From: Myxocyprinus asiaticus
Lineage: Eukaryota > Chordata > Actinopteri > Cypriniformes > Catostomidae
Direction: 5' to 3'
Assembly (NCBI RefSeq): GCF_019703515.2
Contig: NC_059393.1
Coordinates: 16,116,501-16,180,500, forward strand
Length of the DNA stretch: 64,000 nt
Shown: piece by piece, positions 34,838 through 46,832 of the stretch
How positions within the stretch are numbered: the stretch's first letter is position 1
How the letters are laid out: the number at the start of each line of letters is the position of its first letter
The notes under the pieces: model-generated
What the model saw: only the letters and a program-made list of their open reading frames with translations
Told to the model about the DNA's origin: nothing
Databases searched by the model: none
Made by a program: the position numbers and the translations under genes

Positions 34838-36725
34838 AGTTCAGCCAAAAATGACAATTCTCTCATTTACTCACCCTCATGCCATCCCAGATGTGTATGA
34901 CTTACTTTCTTCTACTGAACAAAAATTCAGATTTTTAGAAGATTATTTCAGCTCTGTAGGTCCATACATTGTAAGTGAATGGTGACCAGAAATTTGAAGC
35001 TCCAAAAATCAAAGAAAGGCTGCATCCGTAAGTAATCCGTAAGACTCCAGTGGTTAAATCTATATCTACAGAAGTGACATGATAAGTGTGGGTGAGAAAT
35101 TTTGAAGTAATTTTTTACTATTAATTGTCCTCCCTGCCCGGTATATTTATACATTTACATTTATTCATTTGGCAGATGCTTTTATCCAAAGCGACTTACA
35201 AAAGAGGAATAATACATCATGAGCGATTCAACTTAAGGAGACAGTGGTATGAAAAGTGCTGCATTACAAAGTTTCACTAGCATCAGAATAGCAGTAATCA
35301 AGAAAGATTAGAGTGCAACGAGAATATATATAATTTTTATTTTTTATGAGTGCATGGTTAATTGCTCATAGAAAAGATGTGTTTTTAGCCATTTTTTTAA
35401 GACAGAGAGTGAGTCTGCTTCACGGATGGAGTTGGGAAGGTCATTCCATCAACGTGGTACAGTGAAACTGAAAGTCCGGGAAAGTGTTTTGGTGCCTCTT
35501 TGTGTTGGTACAACAAGGCGCCGCTTATTAGCTGACCGCAGGCTTCTGATGGGAATGTAGCTGTGCAGAAATTATTTTAGGTACGCTGGAGCAGACCCAG
35601 TGACTGTTCTGTATGTCAGCATCAGAGTCTTGAATTTGATATGTTCAACAACCTGCAGCCAGTTAAGAAAGACCAGGAGTGGTGTAACATGAGCTCTCTT
35701 TGGTTCATTAAAGACCAGACATGCTGCTGCATTCTGGATCATTTGCAGGGGCCTAATTGCGCATTCAGGGAGGCCTGCAATTAGAGCATTACAGTAGTCC
35801 ACTCTAGTTATGACAATTGACTGAACAAGAAGTTGTGTGGCATGTTCAGGGAGGAAGGGTCTTTTTTCCCTGATATTGTAAAGTGTAAATCTACATGATC
35901 ATGATGTCTTTGAGATGTGGTCTGTGAAATTGAGTTGGTTATTGATGGTTACCCCTAGATTTCTGACTGTTTTGGAAGGCTTTATTGTAGTTGAACCCAG
36001 CTGAATGGTGATGTCGTGTTCAACAGCAGGGTTGGCTGGAAAGACGAGGAGCTCAAACTTCGCTGGGTTAAGTTGCAGGTGGTGTTCTGTCATCCAGGCC
36101 GAGATCTCTGCCAAACAGGCCAGATTCGAGCAGTCACCGTGGTGTCATTGGGCTGGAAAGACAAGTAGAGCTGTGTGTCATCGGCATAACAGTGGTAAGA
36201 GAACCCATGTGCTTGAATGATGGGTCCCAGTGATGTTGTGTATATAGAGAAGAGAAGTGGCCCAAGCACTGAGCCCTGAGGTACCCCAGTAAGTAGCTGA
36301 TGTGACTTGGACACCTCACCTCTCCAGGCTACATTTAAGGACCTACCTGAGAGATAGGACTTAAACCAGTCAAGCACAGTTCCTGTGATGCCCAGAGCAG
36401 AGAGGGTGGACAGTAGGATCTGATGGTTGACTGTGTCAAAGGCTGCAGAGAGGTCCAGTAGAATCAGGATGGATGATCTGGATCCTGCTTTCACCTGTCT
36501 CAGCGTCTCAGTGACAGACAGCAGGGCAGTCTCGCCACCTACCTACCCAGTAGGTAGCGATATGTATGAAGAATGTGAATCACCAAAAACAAAATAAGAA
36601 GAATGTGAAAGTGGAGATTTATAGTAAAAAAGGACTTAAATATTGACATTTCACCCATTTAACCTCTGGAGTTGTATGGATTACTTTTATGCTGCATTTA
36701 TGTGCTTTTATACCTTCAAACTTTT
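34838..36725. repeat. MITE family C, copy 2, split by an L2 LINE
   Basis: The left part (34838-35143) and right part (from 36542) match consecutive parts of the copy at 9745-10304: '...tcctccctgcccggta' on the left continues as 'ggtagcgatatgtatgaag' on the right. The L2 element lies between, bounded by near-identical 11-bp copies of the target. The right terminus fades near 36725. Confidence 0.75.
35144..36541 (-). mobile_element. 5'-truncated L2-like non-LTR retrotransposon
   Basis: On the minus strand the reverse transcriptase reads ILILLDLSAAFDTVNHQILL, then LTGVPQGSVLGPLLFSIYTT and CYADDTQLYLS (catalytic Y-A-D-D), then C-terminal blocks LDYCNALIAGLPECAIRPLQ and FKTLMLTYRT. At least two frameshifts split it (frames 36494-36090, 36114-35899, 35802-35572). 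The 3' end is the L2-type 'ggataaaagcatctgccaaa' followed by short ATGTAA-like repeats. The 5' part (ORF1, endonuclease) is missing, as usual for a truncated insertion. The target duplication is 'cctgcccggta' (35133-35143) against 'cctacccagta' (36542-36552). Confidence 0.9.
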
Positions 36726-37163
36726 GCGACCCAGACTCTCTCCTTTCTACTCAATCTTGGATACATCTGCATATAAATCTTCATTCGGTATACAAGATCA
36801 TTTGCAACGCATTTTATTTCTGTAATCCCATAGTAAAACGGTACTTGGAAATTGGTTGCACGTGGTTTGGAGGGGAGTGGTTGAAAAATAAGAGGGCTTG
36901 GTAATGTAAGACGAAAAGGGATGTTATTTTAGACGCAGAGCATGTTACTACATTTTGCTGAAAGATTACGACAAATATTATGAAACATTAAGACAAACCT
37001 TTTTTTCTTTGGAATAACGTATACTAAAGTAAATCTTACAATAAGATCAGGAATATACAGTATATGATAAAAGTAAATATTTTATTTACTTTTATATGAT
37101 ATAGTAAATAGATTTTATTTTGACTTTAGAATTCATATTGATCCTAAATAATTGTCTTCCCAG

Positions 37164-37346
37164 TACTGTGTGGACCTCCACCAAATGTGGACAATGCTTT
37201 CCTGATTGGTCGGAAGCGCTCACTCTACGACATACACTCTGTGGTGCGTTACCAGTGCGCTGATGGTTTCCTCCAGCGCCACATCCCCACCACCAAGTGT
37301 CGTGCCAATGGCAAATGGGACCGACCTAAGATCATCTGCACAAAGT
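37164..37346 (+). CDS. ncan: ncan exon: Sushi/CCP domain
   Basis: This is a 183-bp phase 1-1 exon with acceptor 'cttcccag' and donor 'gtgagt'. It encodes one complement-control module with four cysteines: [28 protein letters not shown] and KIICTK. The G-x-W before the last cysteine is the conserved tryptophan position. In lecticans this module directly follows the lectin domain. No sign of damage is seen. Confidence 0.96.
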
Positions 37347-37531
37347 GTGAGTGACAATCAAGTGCTAATGCTACAACACACTGTATAATTTGCACAAGGA
37401 ATGTACTTTTAATTTTTATATTGGCAACTAAGTGGGAGCAACCATACAGTTTGAACCACCTGATCACTCAGATGATGTTACCTTGGTCCGTTTCCTCTTT
37501 ATTTACACTTCAGTCTCTCTTCTATCCCTAG

Positions 37532-37650
37532 CACGGAGATCTCACCGCTACAGGCGTCATCACCACAAGTCCCACCACGAGCGCAGAAAGCATAAGAGGC
37601 ATGGATCAGGGGTTCTTCGAGGCCAACAGGAGGGTCACGGCCATTTCTAA
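37532..37650 (+). CDS. ncan: ncan last exon: basic His-rich C-terminus
   Basis: The acceptor 'ctatccctag' precedes the exon, only 185 bp after the CCP donor, and the stop TAA is at 37648-37650. It encodes about 39 residues: RRSHRYRRHHHKSHHERRKH, then KRHGSGVLRGQQ and EGHGHF. The cluster of Arg, Lys and His is the feature that points to neurocan among lecticans, since mammalian NCAN ends in a similar R/H/K-rich tail. It could bind heparan or chondroitin sulfate chains or acidic partners, and His makes the charge pH-sensitive; that role is inference. No clear AATAAA follows within the first 1.4 kb, so the 3' UTR end is not placed. Confidence 0.93.
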
Positions 37651-39050
37651 CCAAAAATCCCTTTGCCTGTACCTGTAAATCAAATGTCCTTTCCTAATAT
37701 TTGATATCCAATGGCCTTTCACCTTTCCCCCTCTACGTCTGGATCAGTCTACCCGCATTACAATCAGAGGGGGTGCTGCCGGACCTCACAAGGACTACTA
37801 CAATTTCACTTTTCTGTCTCATTCATTCTCTTTATCTGTTAATGTTGCATCTCATTTTCATGGATCCTTTATGAGCCTACAGATGAAAGGTCTTTCGTAC
37901 CTTCAGTGTAGAAAACACTCTAGGTACCTGTTTATGTATTTTTACATAAACATTATAAGAGAGGCTGGGCTGGTACAAAATGCAAATAATGTATTTCATT
38001 TCAAAATGCAGGATCAAATCAAAATGATCGAGGAATACTTTTCATGTTGTTTACTATGGATTAGCTAAGATTTTGAGATTATTTCTTTACTGTTTTGATG
38101 TTGGATTTCTCTTTGTAAGACATTACCCCGATTTATACAGTATTTCTGCGTATCTTTGATGAGTTTTTTGTTGAGGGAGTGGTGTTAATAACTTATTTTG
38201 AAAAATTAGTTAATCATTTTTTCTAAATATTTTAAAGGAATAGTTCACCCAAAAATTACAATTCTGTCATTATTTACATACCCTCATGTTGATTCCAAAC
38301 CTTTATGTTTTCCTTTCTTCCATGGAGATCAGAAGGAAAATATTTACATTGCTCTTTTCCATTCAATGAAAATACATAAAGACAAATGCTGTCAAGCTCC
38401 ATAAATTACTTTTAAAGCACTAAATAAGTGTCATAAAATTTTTCAGTTTAACTTGTGTGGCATATTCCAAGTCTTCTGAAACTTTAAGGAAAAGACCAAA
38501 ATTTATGTTGTTATTCACTGAAAACCTTGCCATGGAAGTGGAAAAGAGCTGCTAGGACATTCTGCTGTATTCCATGAGGGAAAAAAAATACTCATACAGG
38601 TTTGTAACAACATAAGGGTGAGTAAATGATGACAGAATTTTCATTTTTGGTTGAACCATTAGAACAGTGTATGCAAATAACATGCTCAGTTGTCACTCGG
38701 TTGTCTCCAATTCTAGTGAACAGCCTTAATCAAGCAAAACAGTTGGCCATTACTGCTGTCACTGATATATTTCAACCCTTGAGCATACATTTTTCCCCCT
38801 TTTTTAACAGTTATTGACTTTGAGTGACTGGAAAATCCCATGTTACTAGTGGCCCCTCTGTCTGTTATTGATGGCCTACTATGTCATGATCTCCCACTTT
38901 CTCACCCACAGAGGGGAAGTTGTCTTGTCAGGCCCTGTCAGAGAGAGAGAAAGAGAGAGTGGAAAGTGAGAGAATATAAGAAGGATGGAATAGGAGAGAC
39001 TCACTGGTCTTAATTGCACTCAGCTACATATATGCCACATCAAACAGAGC
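37651..39050 (+). other. ncan 3' UTR and flank
   Basis: This follows the ncan stop codon. It begins with unremarkable AT-rich sequence that may be 3' UTR, then the MITE at 38232-38662. I cannot place the polyadenylation site. Confidence 0.5.
38232..38662. repeat. MITE family D (hAT-like style)
   Basis: The left end 'ttaaaggaatagttcaccca' and the right end 'ttcatttttggttgaaccat' are inverted. The usual phrases 'ctgtcattatttacatacc' and, inverted, 'agtaaatgatgacagaattt' lie just inside. Related fragments occur near 14095-14180, 31840-32122, 32460-32600 and 34075-34150. Confidence 0.75.
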
Positions 39051-41130
39051 CAGTGACAATGTACTCTTAACAGCCTTGGGGTCACACGCTATGCCCATAA
39101 TTAGCTCCTCAAAGTAGCACACTAAAGGAAGAAATAAAAGAGGATTGGATTCCCATGGGTGGAGAAAGAAAGAAAGAAAGAAAGAAAGAAAGGGCAAGCA
39201 AATGAAAGGCGTTAAAGGAAAGAAAGAGAACAAACTATAGAACAAAAGAAAGAAAATGAAAAAATAAATGAACTAGCTATCGAAAAAAGGGCAAGAACAA
39301 TTGAATTATCGCATGTAAGAAATTACAAATGAACTGTCGAACAAAAGAATTAATAAACTCTCAAACTAAAGAATGAACAAACTATCAAAATAAATAATGA
39401 ACAAATAAATGAACAAACTGTTGAAGGACAGAAGGAAAGAAACAAACTATCAAATGAAAGAAAGAATTAATGAACAAACTATCAAACAAAAGACCTATCT
39501 AAAGAAAGAACCAACTATGAGAACTATCAGACAAACAAAAGAAAGAACAAATGAACAAACTATTGAATGAAATAATGAACAAACTATTGAAAGAAAGAAA
39601 GACTGAATAAACTATTGAACAAACGAAAGAAAGAACTATCAAACAAAAGAAAGAATTAATGAACAAATATCGAACGAAAGAATCAACTAATAAACTGTGG
39701 GACAAATGATAGAAAGAACAAAGGAGAACAAATGAACGAACTATTGAAAAAAGAAAGAGAATGAAAGGGCAAGCATGAATAAATGATAGAAAGATTAGAA
39801 AGATAAAGAGAATGAACTAACAAGAATTAAATGTTCAAAAAAAGAACAAATAAGCAAACAAATAAGAACAAATTAACTACATTACTTTTACATTTAGTCA
39901 TTTAGCAGATGCTTTTATCCAAAGCGACTTACAAATGAGACACATAGCAAGCAATTTGTCATACAAAGTTTAACAACATCTGCAGTATAGGACTGTCAAG
40001 TTCTTACAGTGGCTGGAGTAGTAAAGATGCTAGCACAGAAGAAAGAGACAGACAATTATTTATTTTTTCTCTGTACATTAAGTGCAGGTTAAGTGCAGTA
40101 GTAAGTGCAATTTGTATGGGTTGGTTAAGTGCTCGCGGAACAGATGTATTTTCAGCTGGTTGTTTAATGTTGAAAAGGTGACAGCAGATCGTGTGGATGT
40201 TGGACGTTCATTCAACCACAGAGGAGCAGAGAAAGTGAACGATCGTGAAATAGACTTTGAGCCTCTCTGTGATGGGACCACCAGGCGTCACTCGTTCATA
40301 GACCACAGAGAGCGAGTTGGAGCATAGACCTTAAGAAGTGAATTGAAGTAAGAGGGTGTGGTTCCATTGACTGTCCTAAAAGTAGCCAGTGGAGTGAAAT
40401 CAAGAGTGGGTTAACATGAGCCCTTTTTGGCTGATTGAAGACCAGACACACTGCTGCATTCTGGAGCATCTACAGTGGCTTAATTGTGTTAGCTGGAAGG
40501 CCAGCCAACAGAGCATTGCAGTAGTCCAGTCTTGAAATGACAAAAGCTTGGACCAGGAGCTGTGTAGCATATTCAGACAGGAAAGGTCTTATTTTCCAGA
40601 AGTTGTAAAGCGTTAATCTGCAAGACCGTTCGGTTGATGAGATGTGTGCAGTGAAATTAAGATGGTCTTGTACCACCACTCCCAGGTTCCAGGCTGTTCT
40701 GGTTGGTGTTAGTGTAGTTGAACCAAGATGAAAGTGAGGTTGTGGCCAACAGATGGGTTGGCTGGGATCACGAAGAGTTCTGTCTTGGCAAGGTTGAGCT
40801 CAAGGGGTCGTTTCCTTCATCCAGGCCGAAATGTCCAGGAAGCAGGCAGAGATACGAGCTGAAATAGTAGGGTCATCAGGCTGGAACTGGCTGAAAAAAT
40901 GAAGAAAACAACTATCGAATGAAAGAATGAACAAGTTATTGAAAAAAGAAAGAACAAACGAATGAACAAACTGTCAAATGTAGAATGAATAAACAAACAA
41001 TCAAACCAAAGATTGAACAAACTGTCGAGAGAAAGAAAACAAACAAATTAACAAACAAACAAATATACTGTACAAACTATCAAACGAAAAATAGAACAAA
41101 CAAACAAAAGAAAGAAAGAAAGAAAGAAAA
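39050..41130. repeat. Purine-rich degenerate minisatellite (array 1), split by an L2
   Basis: Phrases such as 'gaaagaaagaac', 'aaatgaacaaact' and 'atcgaacaaaag' recur in loose order from about 39160 to 39885 and again from 40894 to 41130. The plus strand is nearly all A and G, with few C or T. The array starts after the unique flank 'cataattagctcctcaaag' (39098). The ORFs here are by-products of the repeat. Confidence 0.85.
39886..40893 (-). mobile_element. 5'-truncated L2-like LINE fragment
   Basis: On the minus strand the 3' end is 'ggataaaagcatctgctaaa' near 39919. Upstream coding pieces include LDYCNALLAGLPANTIKPL (40470-40679) and the C-terminal APLWLNERPTSTRSAVTF (40078-40281). It is related to 35144-36541 but clearly diverged from it. 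It interrupts purine-rich array 1. No convincing target duplication could be read because the flanks are themselves repetitive. Confidence 0.85.
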
Positions 41131-41819
41131 AGAGTCCAGATGGTGCACAATTATTTACAGGTTAGATGTTAAAAGTGCTCATGGGAACATTTCAGACACA
41201 GTGTTACCTCCAGCACTGAAGATCATGAGGTTAAACAGGAGAGGTTCCTACAGACAGTTTGAGATGCAGTATTTGGCCTTCTGTTCCCCTTAGAGTGGAG
41301 GATGTGGTCTGGGCCCTCTGTGGTTTCAAAAACACTTTTTTTTTTCGTACAAGGTGCGTGTCCTGTTTTACAAAGAGTACTGCGACAGCAAACTCAAATG
41401 AGGACTGCTACTTTTTCTCCTTATATTCTACCGTCTCAGCTATCCTCCTTACTGTAAAAAGAGCCAAGTCTGTCCTTTATTTTGCATTTCTGTAATGCAA
41501 AGGTTTGTGCTTATCTCTTGCTGTCCCTCTCTCAATTTCCAATGTCAGCTCAAGCAATTACAAAAACATAGAGAGGAAGAAAAGCCAGTAGTTTCAATAT
41601 CTAGACCATCATTTATTTCAGGCATGCTTAATTAACGTTGAGGTTATGGGCACAACCTCTGTCTCTTTTTGATGGAGCAGTTGACTTCAGTAGAAGGGCA
41701 ACTTTATTTTATTTTTTAAAAAGCTTAATTGGAACATTGTGAGGTAAGTAAATGAATGGGTTAATCTCAAAGAATGTCCAGGTCACAATATTATATCTTT
41801 ATTTTTTTGCATTACTGTA

Positions 41820-41876
<57 letters not shown>

Positions 41877-42814
41877 TTATTTTATTTTATTTATTTATTT
41901 ATTTTATTTTTTTGCATTACAGTAAGGAGAATTTTCTAAAAACAAGGTATAATTTCAAATTTCTTTCTTATGATATTGGGGTGAAATATGACCTGGACAT
42001 GTTCTTGACAGGTTTTGTGAGATTCATCCAAATGTCCACACCTGATTTGCATGAAAAATTAACACCAGTATACCAGTGATGTGCAATTTGTCTGTTAAAA
42101 TTGGAGTCTCAGACTGATTCACAATATTCTAATAGTCTGTATTAGCTGCTAATATACCTTTATGTCACACTAATAACTCTTCACAGTCCTCAACCTAGGT
42201 TGGTGAAGGAAGGCAGATGGCTAACAATGTGGCAACATAATTGCGAGCCTTGATTATGAAAATGAACCTCTAAACAGAGGTTGTTCACAGCTGTCTTTTG
42301 GCAGGCTTTCTAAAGAACTGTATATGACAGCTGTGGGGTTGTCTTGTGGCAAGTTTTCTGACTAATTGCCACAGAGCAATTGCCATCTCTAAGGTTGTTT
42401 TGCCAACCGCACCACCTCTTTGCATTTAAAATTGCGGAACATTACAGTACACATACAGTTCGATTTCAGTCGGACAAAAAAAATTATTCACCTTTTAAAA
42501 CATTTAAAGGCTTTTGTCCGACTGAAATCGTACCAGTCTGATTTTTTCAAAGTCGGACTAACAGACCTAGATAATCCGATTGTAGTTTGGCTTCATCCAG
42601 CATGTATACATGAGAATCGGACCGCAATTGGCTTCAGCATTTTGCATGTGCTCCCAAAGACAGAGGTGACATGTAATGTATATTTAACCCTGCATATTTT
42701 ATGTCCTTTTTACAAATATTTAATTACGTAGTGTATATTTGGACAGGCAGATGAAGACTATGCAAAACCAGCTGTAGTTCAATAATAACTGTGCATATAA
42801 ACGTACCGATAGTC
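41131..42814. other. Non-coding stretch with (TTA)n and (TTTA)n
   Basis: No gene is recognised. A TTA microsatellite of about 19 units followed by TTTA/TTTTA runs occupies 41819-41935. A 'cgatttcagtcgga' / 'tccgactgaaatcg' pair at 42461 and 42517 is a small inverted repeat of unknown origin. Confidence 0.55.
41819..41935. repeat. Microsatellite (TTA)n then (TTTA)n
   Basis: Uninterrupted TTA triplets run to about 41875, followed by TTTTA/TTTA repeats. The poly-Tyr ORF here is an artefact. Confidence 0.95.
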
Positions 42815-43031
42815 TTATGCAAATAATCCTGCATCTCTCGCAACAGCATCTGAGTAAATGGCATTTTTTTTAGTTATAAAAGACACAGCAGCTTGGAATG
42901 GTGTTTTCACATTTATTTCGAAAGAAAAAAAGAAAGAAAGAAAGACTTTGGGTTGCACGTTATGCCCATAATTAGCTCCTCAAAGGAGCACTCTAAAGGA
43001 AGAATTAAAAGAGGAATGGATTCCCATGTGT

Positions 43032-43068
<37 letters not shown>

Positions 43069-44027
43069 GAAAGAGCAAGCAAATGAACAAATGAAGACAA
43101 AAAGAAACAAAAAACCAAACAAACACACAATCAGATATATGAAAGAAAAAAGGAACAAATGAATGAACTGTTGAAAGAAAGAGAGAAAGAAAACGAAAGG
43201 AAGAACGAATGAAAATCGAACAAAAGAAAGAATGAACAAACTATTGAAAGAAAAAACAAATGAACTATCGAACGAAAGAAAGAACAAACGAATGAACAAA
43301 CTATCAAACAAAAGAAGGAAATGAACTTACGAATGAATGAACGAAGTATCGAACAAAAGAAAGACTGAACAAACTACAGAAAGAAAAAGAAAGAACAAAT
43401 GAACAAACTATTGAATAAAAAAAATTATCGAACAAAACAAACAAACTATTGGAAAAAATAAAGATTAATAATACAAATGAATGAACTATAGAATGGAGGA
43501 AAGAATTAACAAACTATCAAGAGAAAGAAAAAAGAATTATCGAACGAAAGATAGAACGAATGAACTATTGAATGAAATAATAAATGAACAAACTATTGAA
43601 AGAAAGAATAAAAATTAACAAACTTTTGAATGAAAGAAGTAAACGAACAAAAGAACAAATGAACAAACTATCCAACAGAAGAAAGCCTAAACAAACTATG
43701 GAAAGAAAAAAGAACAAATGAACAAACTTTTGGCCGAAAAACAAAAAAAATTATTGAATAAAAGAATGGACAAACTATCAAAGGAAAGACACTATCAAAC
43801 GAAAGAACAAAGTATTAAATGAAAGACATAAAAAACTATCAAGAAAGAACAAAATGATATGTAAACATTAACATACTGATTTAGCATGGCTCAGCTCATT
43901 CAGCCCAATTTATTAAAATTCGAACAAAATATGCAAATACGCCTGCATTTCTCACAACAGCCTCTGAATAAATGACACTTTGTTTTCAAAGGCACAGCAG
44001 CTGAGAATGACATTTTCGCATTTACTT
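42815..44027. repeat. Purine-rich minisatellite array 2 with duplicated flanks
   Basis: The array from about 43036 to 43850 uses the same phrases as array 1. Its left flank (42945-43035) repeats the left flank of array 1 (39068-39160): both contain 'atgcccataattagctcctc' and 'ggattcccatg'. In addition, about 95 bp at 42818-42912 ('gcaaataatcctgcatctct...gacacagcagctt') recurs at 43935-44027 beyond the array. Part of this unit has therefore been duplicated locally. Confidence 0.8.
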
Positions 44028-46832
44028 AATTGTGATGTAATGTGCAAGTTGCCTTTTCTTATTTACATGATTGTTGGAGGTAAAAAGGAAATGCTTGTAT
44101 GAAGTGGGAGCTTGGTGTCCTCTATTTAATCAGGACTTTGCGTAACACAGCACATCCATCATCACCTTGCACATCGCACTCAGTGTTAACAGCATGTGTA
44201 ATGCAGCTGAATTTTTAGTATGTTATCTTTGTCTGGTGAAAATGTGTCAGATTGGATGGTGACAGGAAGGGATTTAGTATTACAAAGAAGTATATTGAAC
44301 CTCTAGAGTCAGTACGGATTGTTCTGGAAGTCACAGCTGTATAGTCGTTGTCACCTGAACCTCCGGCGTTCCCTATTCACCTACACTGTGCTTATATTGA
44401 CTGCTATTTACCTAATACAAGTCTCTATCATATGTCTCTATTGGCACATAATCCTATCTTTAAATTCCATCCCAGCCGGCTGTCATATCATTACAACCGA
44501 CCTTGCCATTCAGGTTGGTCTTTTGATGATAGCTCTGTCAGAAAGGGAAAGAGAGGACTTTAAAGAAGACTATGTGCTTCAGGACGCCATTGGACATTGT
44601 AATGGAATATTAAGCCAAGAAAAGGCAGATATACATTTGCTTGTATGGAGCTGACAGTTGCTAAGGCAAGCATTACTATTACTATTGCTCATACTTAGTG
44701 TTTGTGCAAATCCCGAACATGATAACTCAAATCGTGCAGCTTGTTGCTTAAGAAAGTTAATTTACCCTGAAATCATACCGATTCAGCTGAATTAGTGACA
44801 AGCGCAATCCACCATCAAACATTTTCACATAAATAATAATAAGCATGATTCGGAAATTACATTTCCACGCAAAAATTTAACTTTTTCTCCAGTTACGGTT
44901 AGGTTTACGGTTTAGCTTAGGGAGTAGGGTTAATCAAATATGCATTCCTATCAATTGTATTACATCTTTTCCGACTAAAAATACAACTCGCTTTTGCCAC
45001 CACTAGGAAACGTTCAACAACACTTCACATTTTGGCCACCGGAGGCAGTGATTCGACTTTCGGTAAGCAAAGGCTGATTTCAGCAGCAAAACTTTCGACC
45101 CACTGTTGCTGAATTCACAGCACAATGAGTCAGATTGATCTCCATATGGACTATGAGGTGCTCGGGCAACTTTTAATGAGATTCTCCAGCCACATTTGTA
45201 ACTTTCACTTTTTCACTGTCCAATCTTTCTTTACTCACCCTTTAAATGATCCCAGCATATGAGACTTTCTCATCTTTCTGTATATTTACAGTTATAGCTC
45301 TTCTTTCTGTACATTTATCATTTGTATGCTAGAAGGCCACCCCGTCTTTATTAATAGCCTCACATTTCCTGGCGTTAGAAGCAGTAAATTCATTTCTCTG
45401 GCGGTAGCAAAACAACTTTCGACAAAACCATAAAACCTTTTGACACCACTCCCCAGCTCTGTGATGTACAGACTTTGTTGGCTTTCTGTTTTTAACTTAT
45501 GTTGTTTTCTCTCATTTTTTATTTATTTTTTCACTTTTTTAAAAATGAAATCTGGATGTGTTTGTTGTGTAGAGTTCCTGGATCTCACTCACACAGACTA
45601 ACTCTCCACCCTGTCTTTAGACTACTGCTGCATCAAAGAGAAACATTAAACACCATTTTCTGTGGAGGTCTGCATTGAAATGTGATTGTTCCTCGCATAT
45701 GACTTTTTTTTTTTTTTTTTTGTATTTCCTTCACAGTGCTCAGAATGGCTAAGTCAGGCTGTGTGAATATGGTCCATGTGTGTTAATCAATATTTCTTGA
45801 TGTTCTTATGAACTGTAGTTCTGTCATTGTATTATATTCTTTACCAAGCAAGTGGTCAATTAAAAACTTTGGATGGGATCTCTAACATTGTCGGATGTTT
45901 ATATCTTTTTCAGTTGTTTTTATGATCTTATCAACTATAAAGTACACATTCTTAAGGGATTCTGCTGTTAAATGGATAGTTTGCCAAAAAACTAACACTC
46001 TCTTTAGTTACTCAACCTTAATATAAACTATTCAAAATATAACACAAGCTGAAAGACCCCTTAGCATAAAAGCACAAAAAAGTTTAGACAGAGTACATTT
46101 AGCTTAGCAGATGTTATTCCAAACCTTCAAAGAGATACAGTTGGCCATGCACTGATCATTTTATATGCACATGAATTAAAAAACTGAAGTTTGGCTTGGT
46201 CAGAATAGATTTGTCAGAATCACCATATCTTATTTGCCACTACAAAATAGTTTTTTGTTTAATCTTTCTCTTTCCCTTCATCGCTGGACCGGGATTCTTC
46301 TTATCGGTCCATTGGCCCACAGTATACATGCAGTGAATAATTAATATACAGTACAGAATGCATCTCTACTTTACAACCCCTGCTTTATCTCTTCATGTCA
46401 GATTCAAGGTCTTTGATGTTCCACTCTCGCACCTAGGCATAGGACATTGTAAATATACCTGTATTTGCTCCTTTTAGAGTTATGATTCTAACATTTAATA
46501 AACAGGCTGGAATTCGAAGGGCACAGGATTGAATGAAACAGAACAAGGATTTAGTCATGCAATATCAAAGAATAGTTGATTTTATTCAGCTAGACCTAAC
46601 ATTTAGAAATGAATGAAATGTATAATGAAAAAGCTTCCTATTTAGATTAACAGTTTAACCTCAGGTCAAATAACCCCATATGCATGGCTCGTAAAGTAAT
46701 AGAGTTCATTTTTATTTTATTTACTCACCCTCATGACATTCTAAACCTGTACAGTAAACCGTTATTTTTCTGTGGAACTTAAAAGGCAAAATTAAGGCCT
46801 TTCAGACCATTTTGCGCTAAAAAATGGGAGCC
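44028..46832. other. Non-coding stretch, nothing recognised
   Basis: No exon, RNA gene or repeat family is recognised. 45561-45900 has a 21-bp T run (from about 45702) and an 'attaaaaactttgg' near 45860. It could be distal 3' UTR of a transcript, but I cannot support that. Confidence 0.45.

Larger units (their letters stand above)
29791..37163 (+). other. ncan: ncan intron between lectin and CCP exons
   Basis: This intron of about 7.4 kb carries a MITE with an inserted S2 SINE (30742-31115), a MITE fragment near 31840-32122, another near 32460-32600, a 31-bp minisatellite (33443-33925) and an L2 LINE inserted in MITE C (34838-36725). No further exon is seen. Confidence 0.75.

Noticed and set aside
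41774..42079. Poly-Tyr ORF
   Set aside because: It is translation of a TTA microsatellite.
45561..45900. Possible distal 3' UTR of ncan
   Set aside because: It would need an 8-kb 3' UTR crossing several repeats; only an 'attaaa' and T-rich tract support it.
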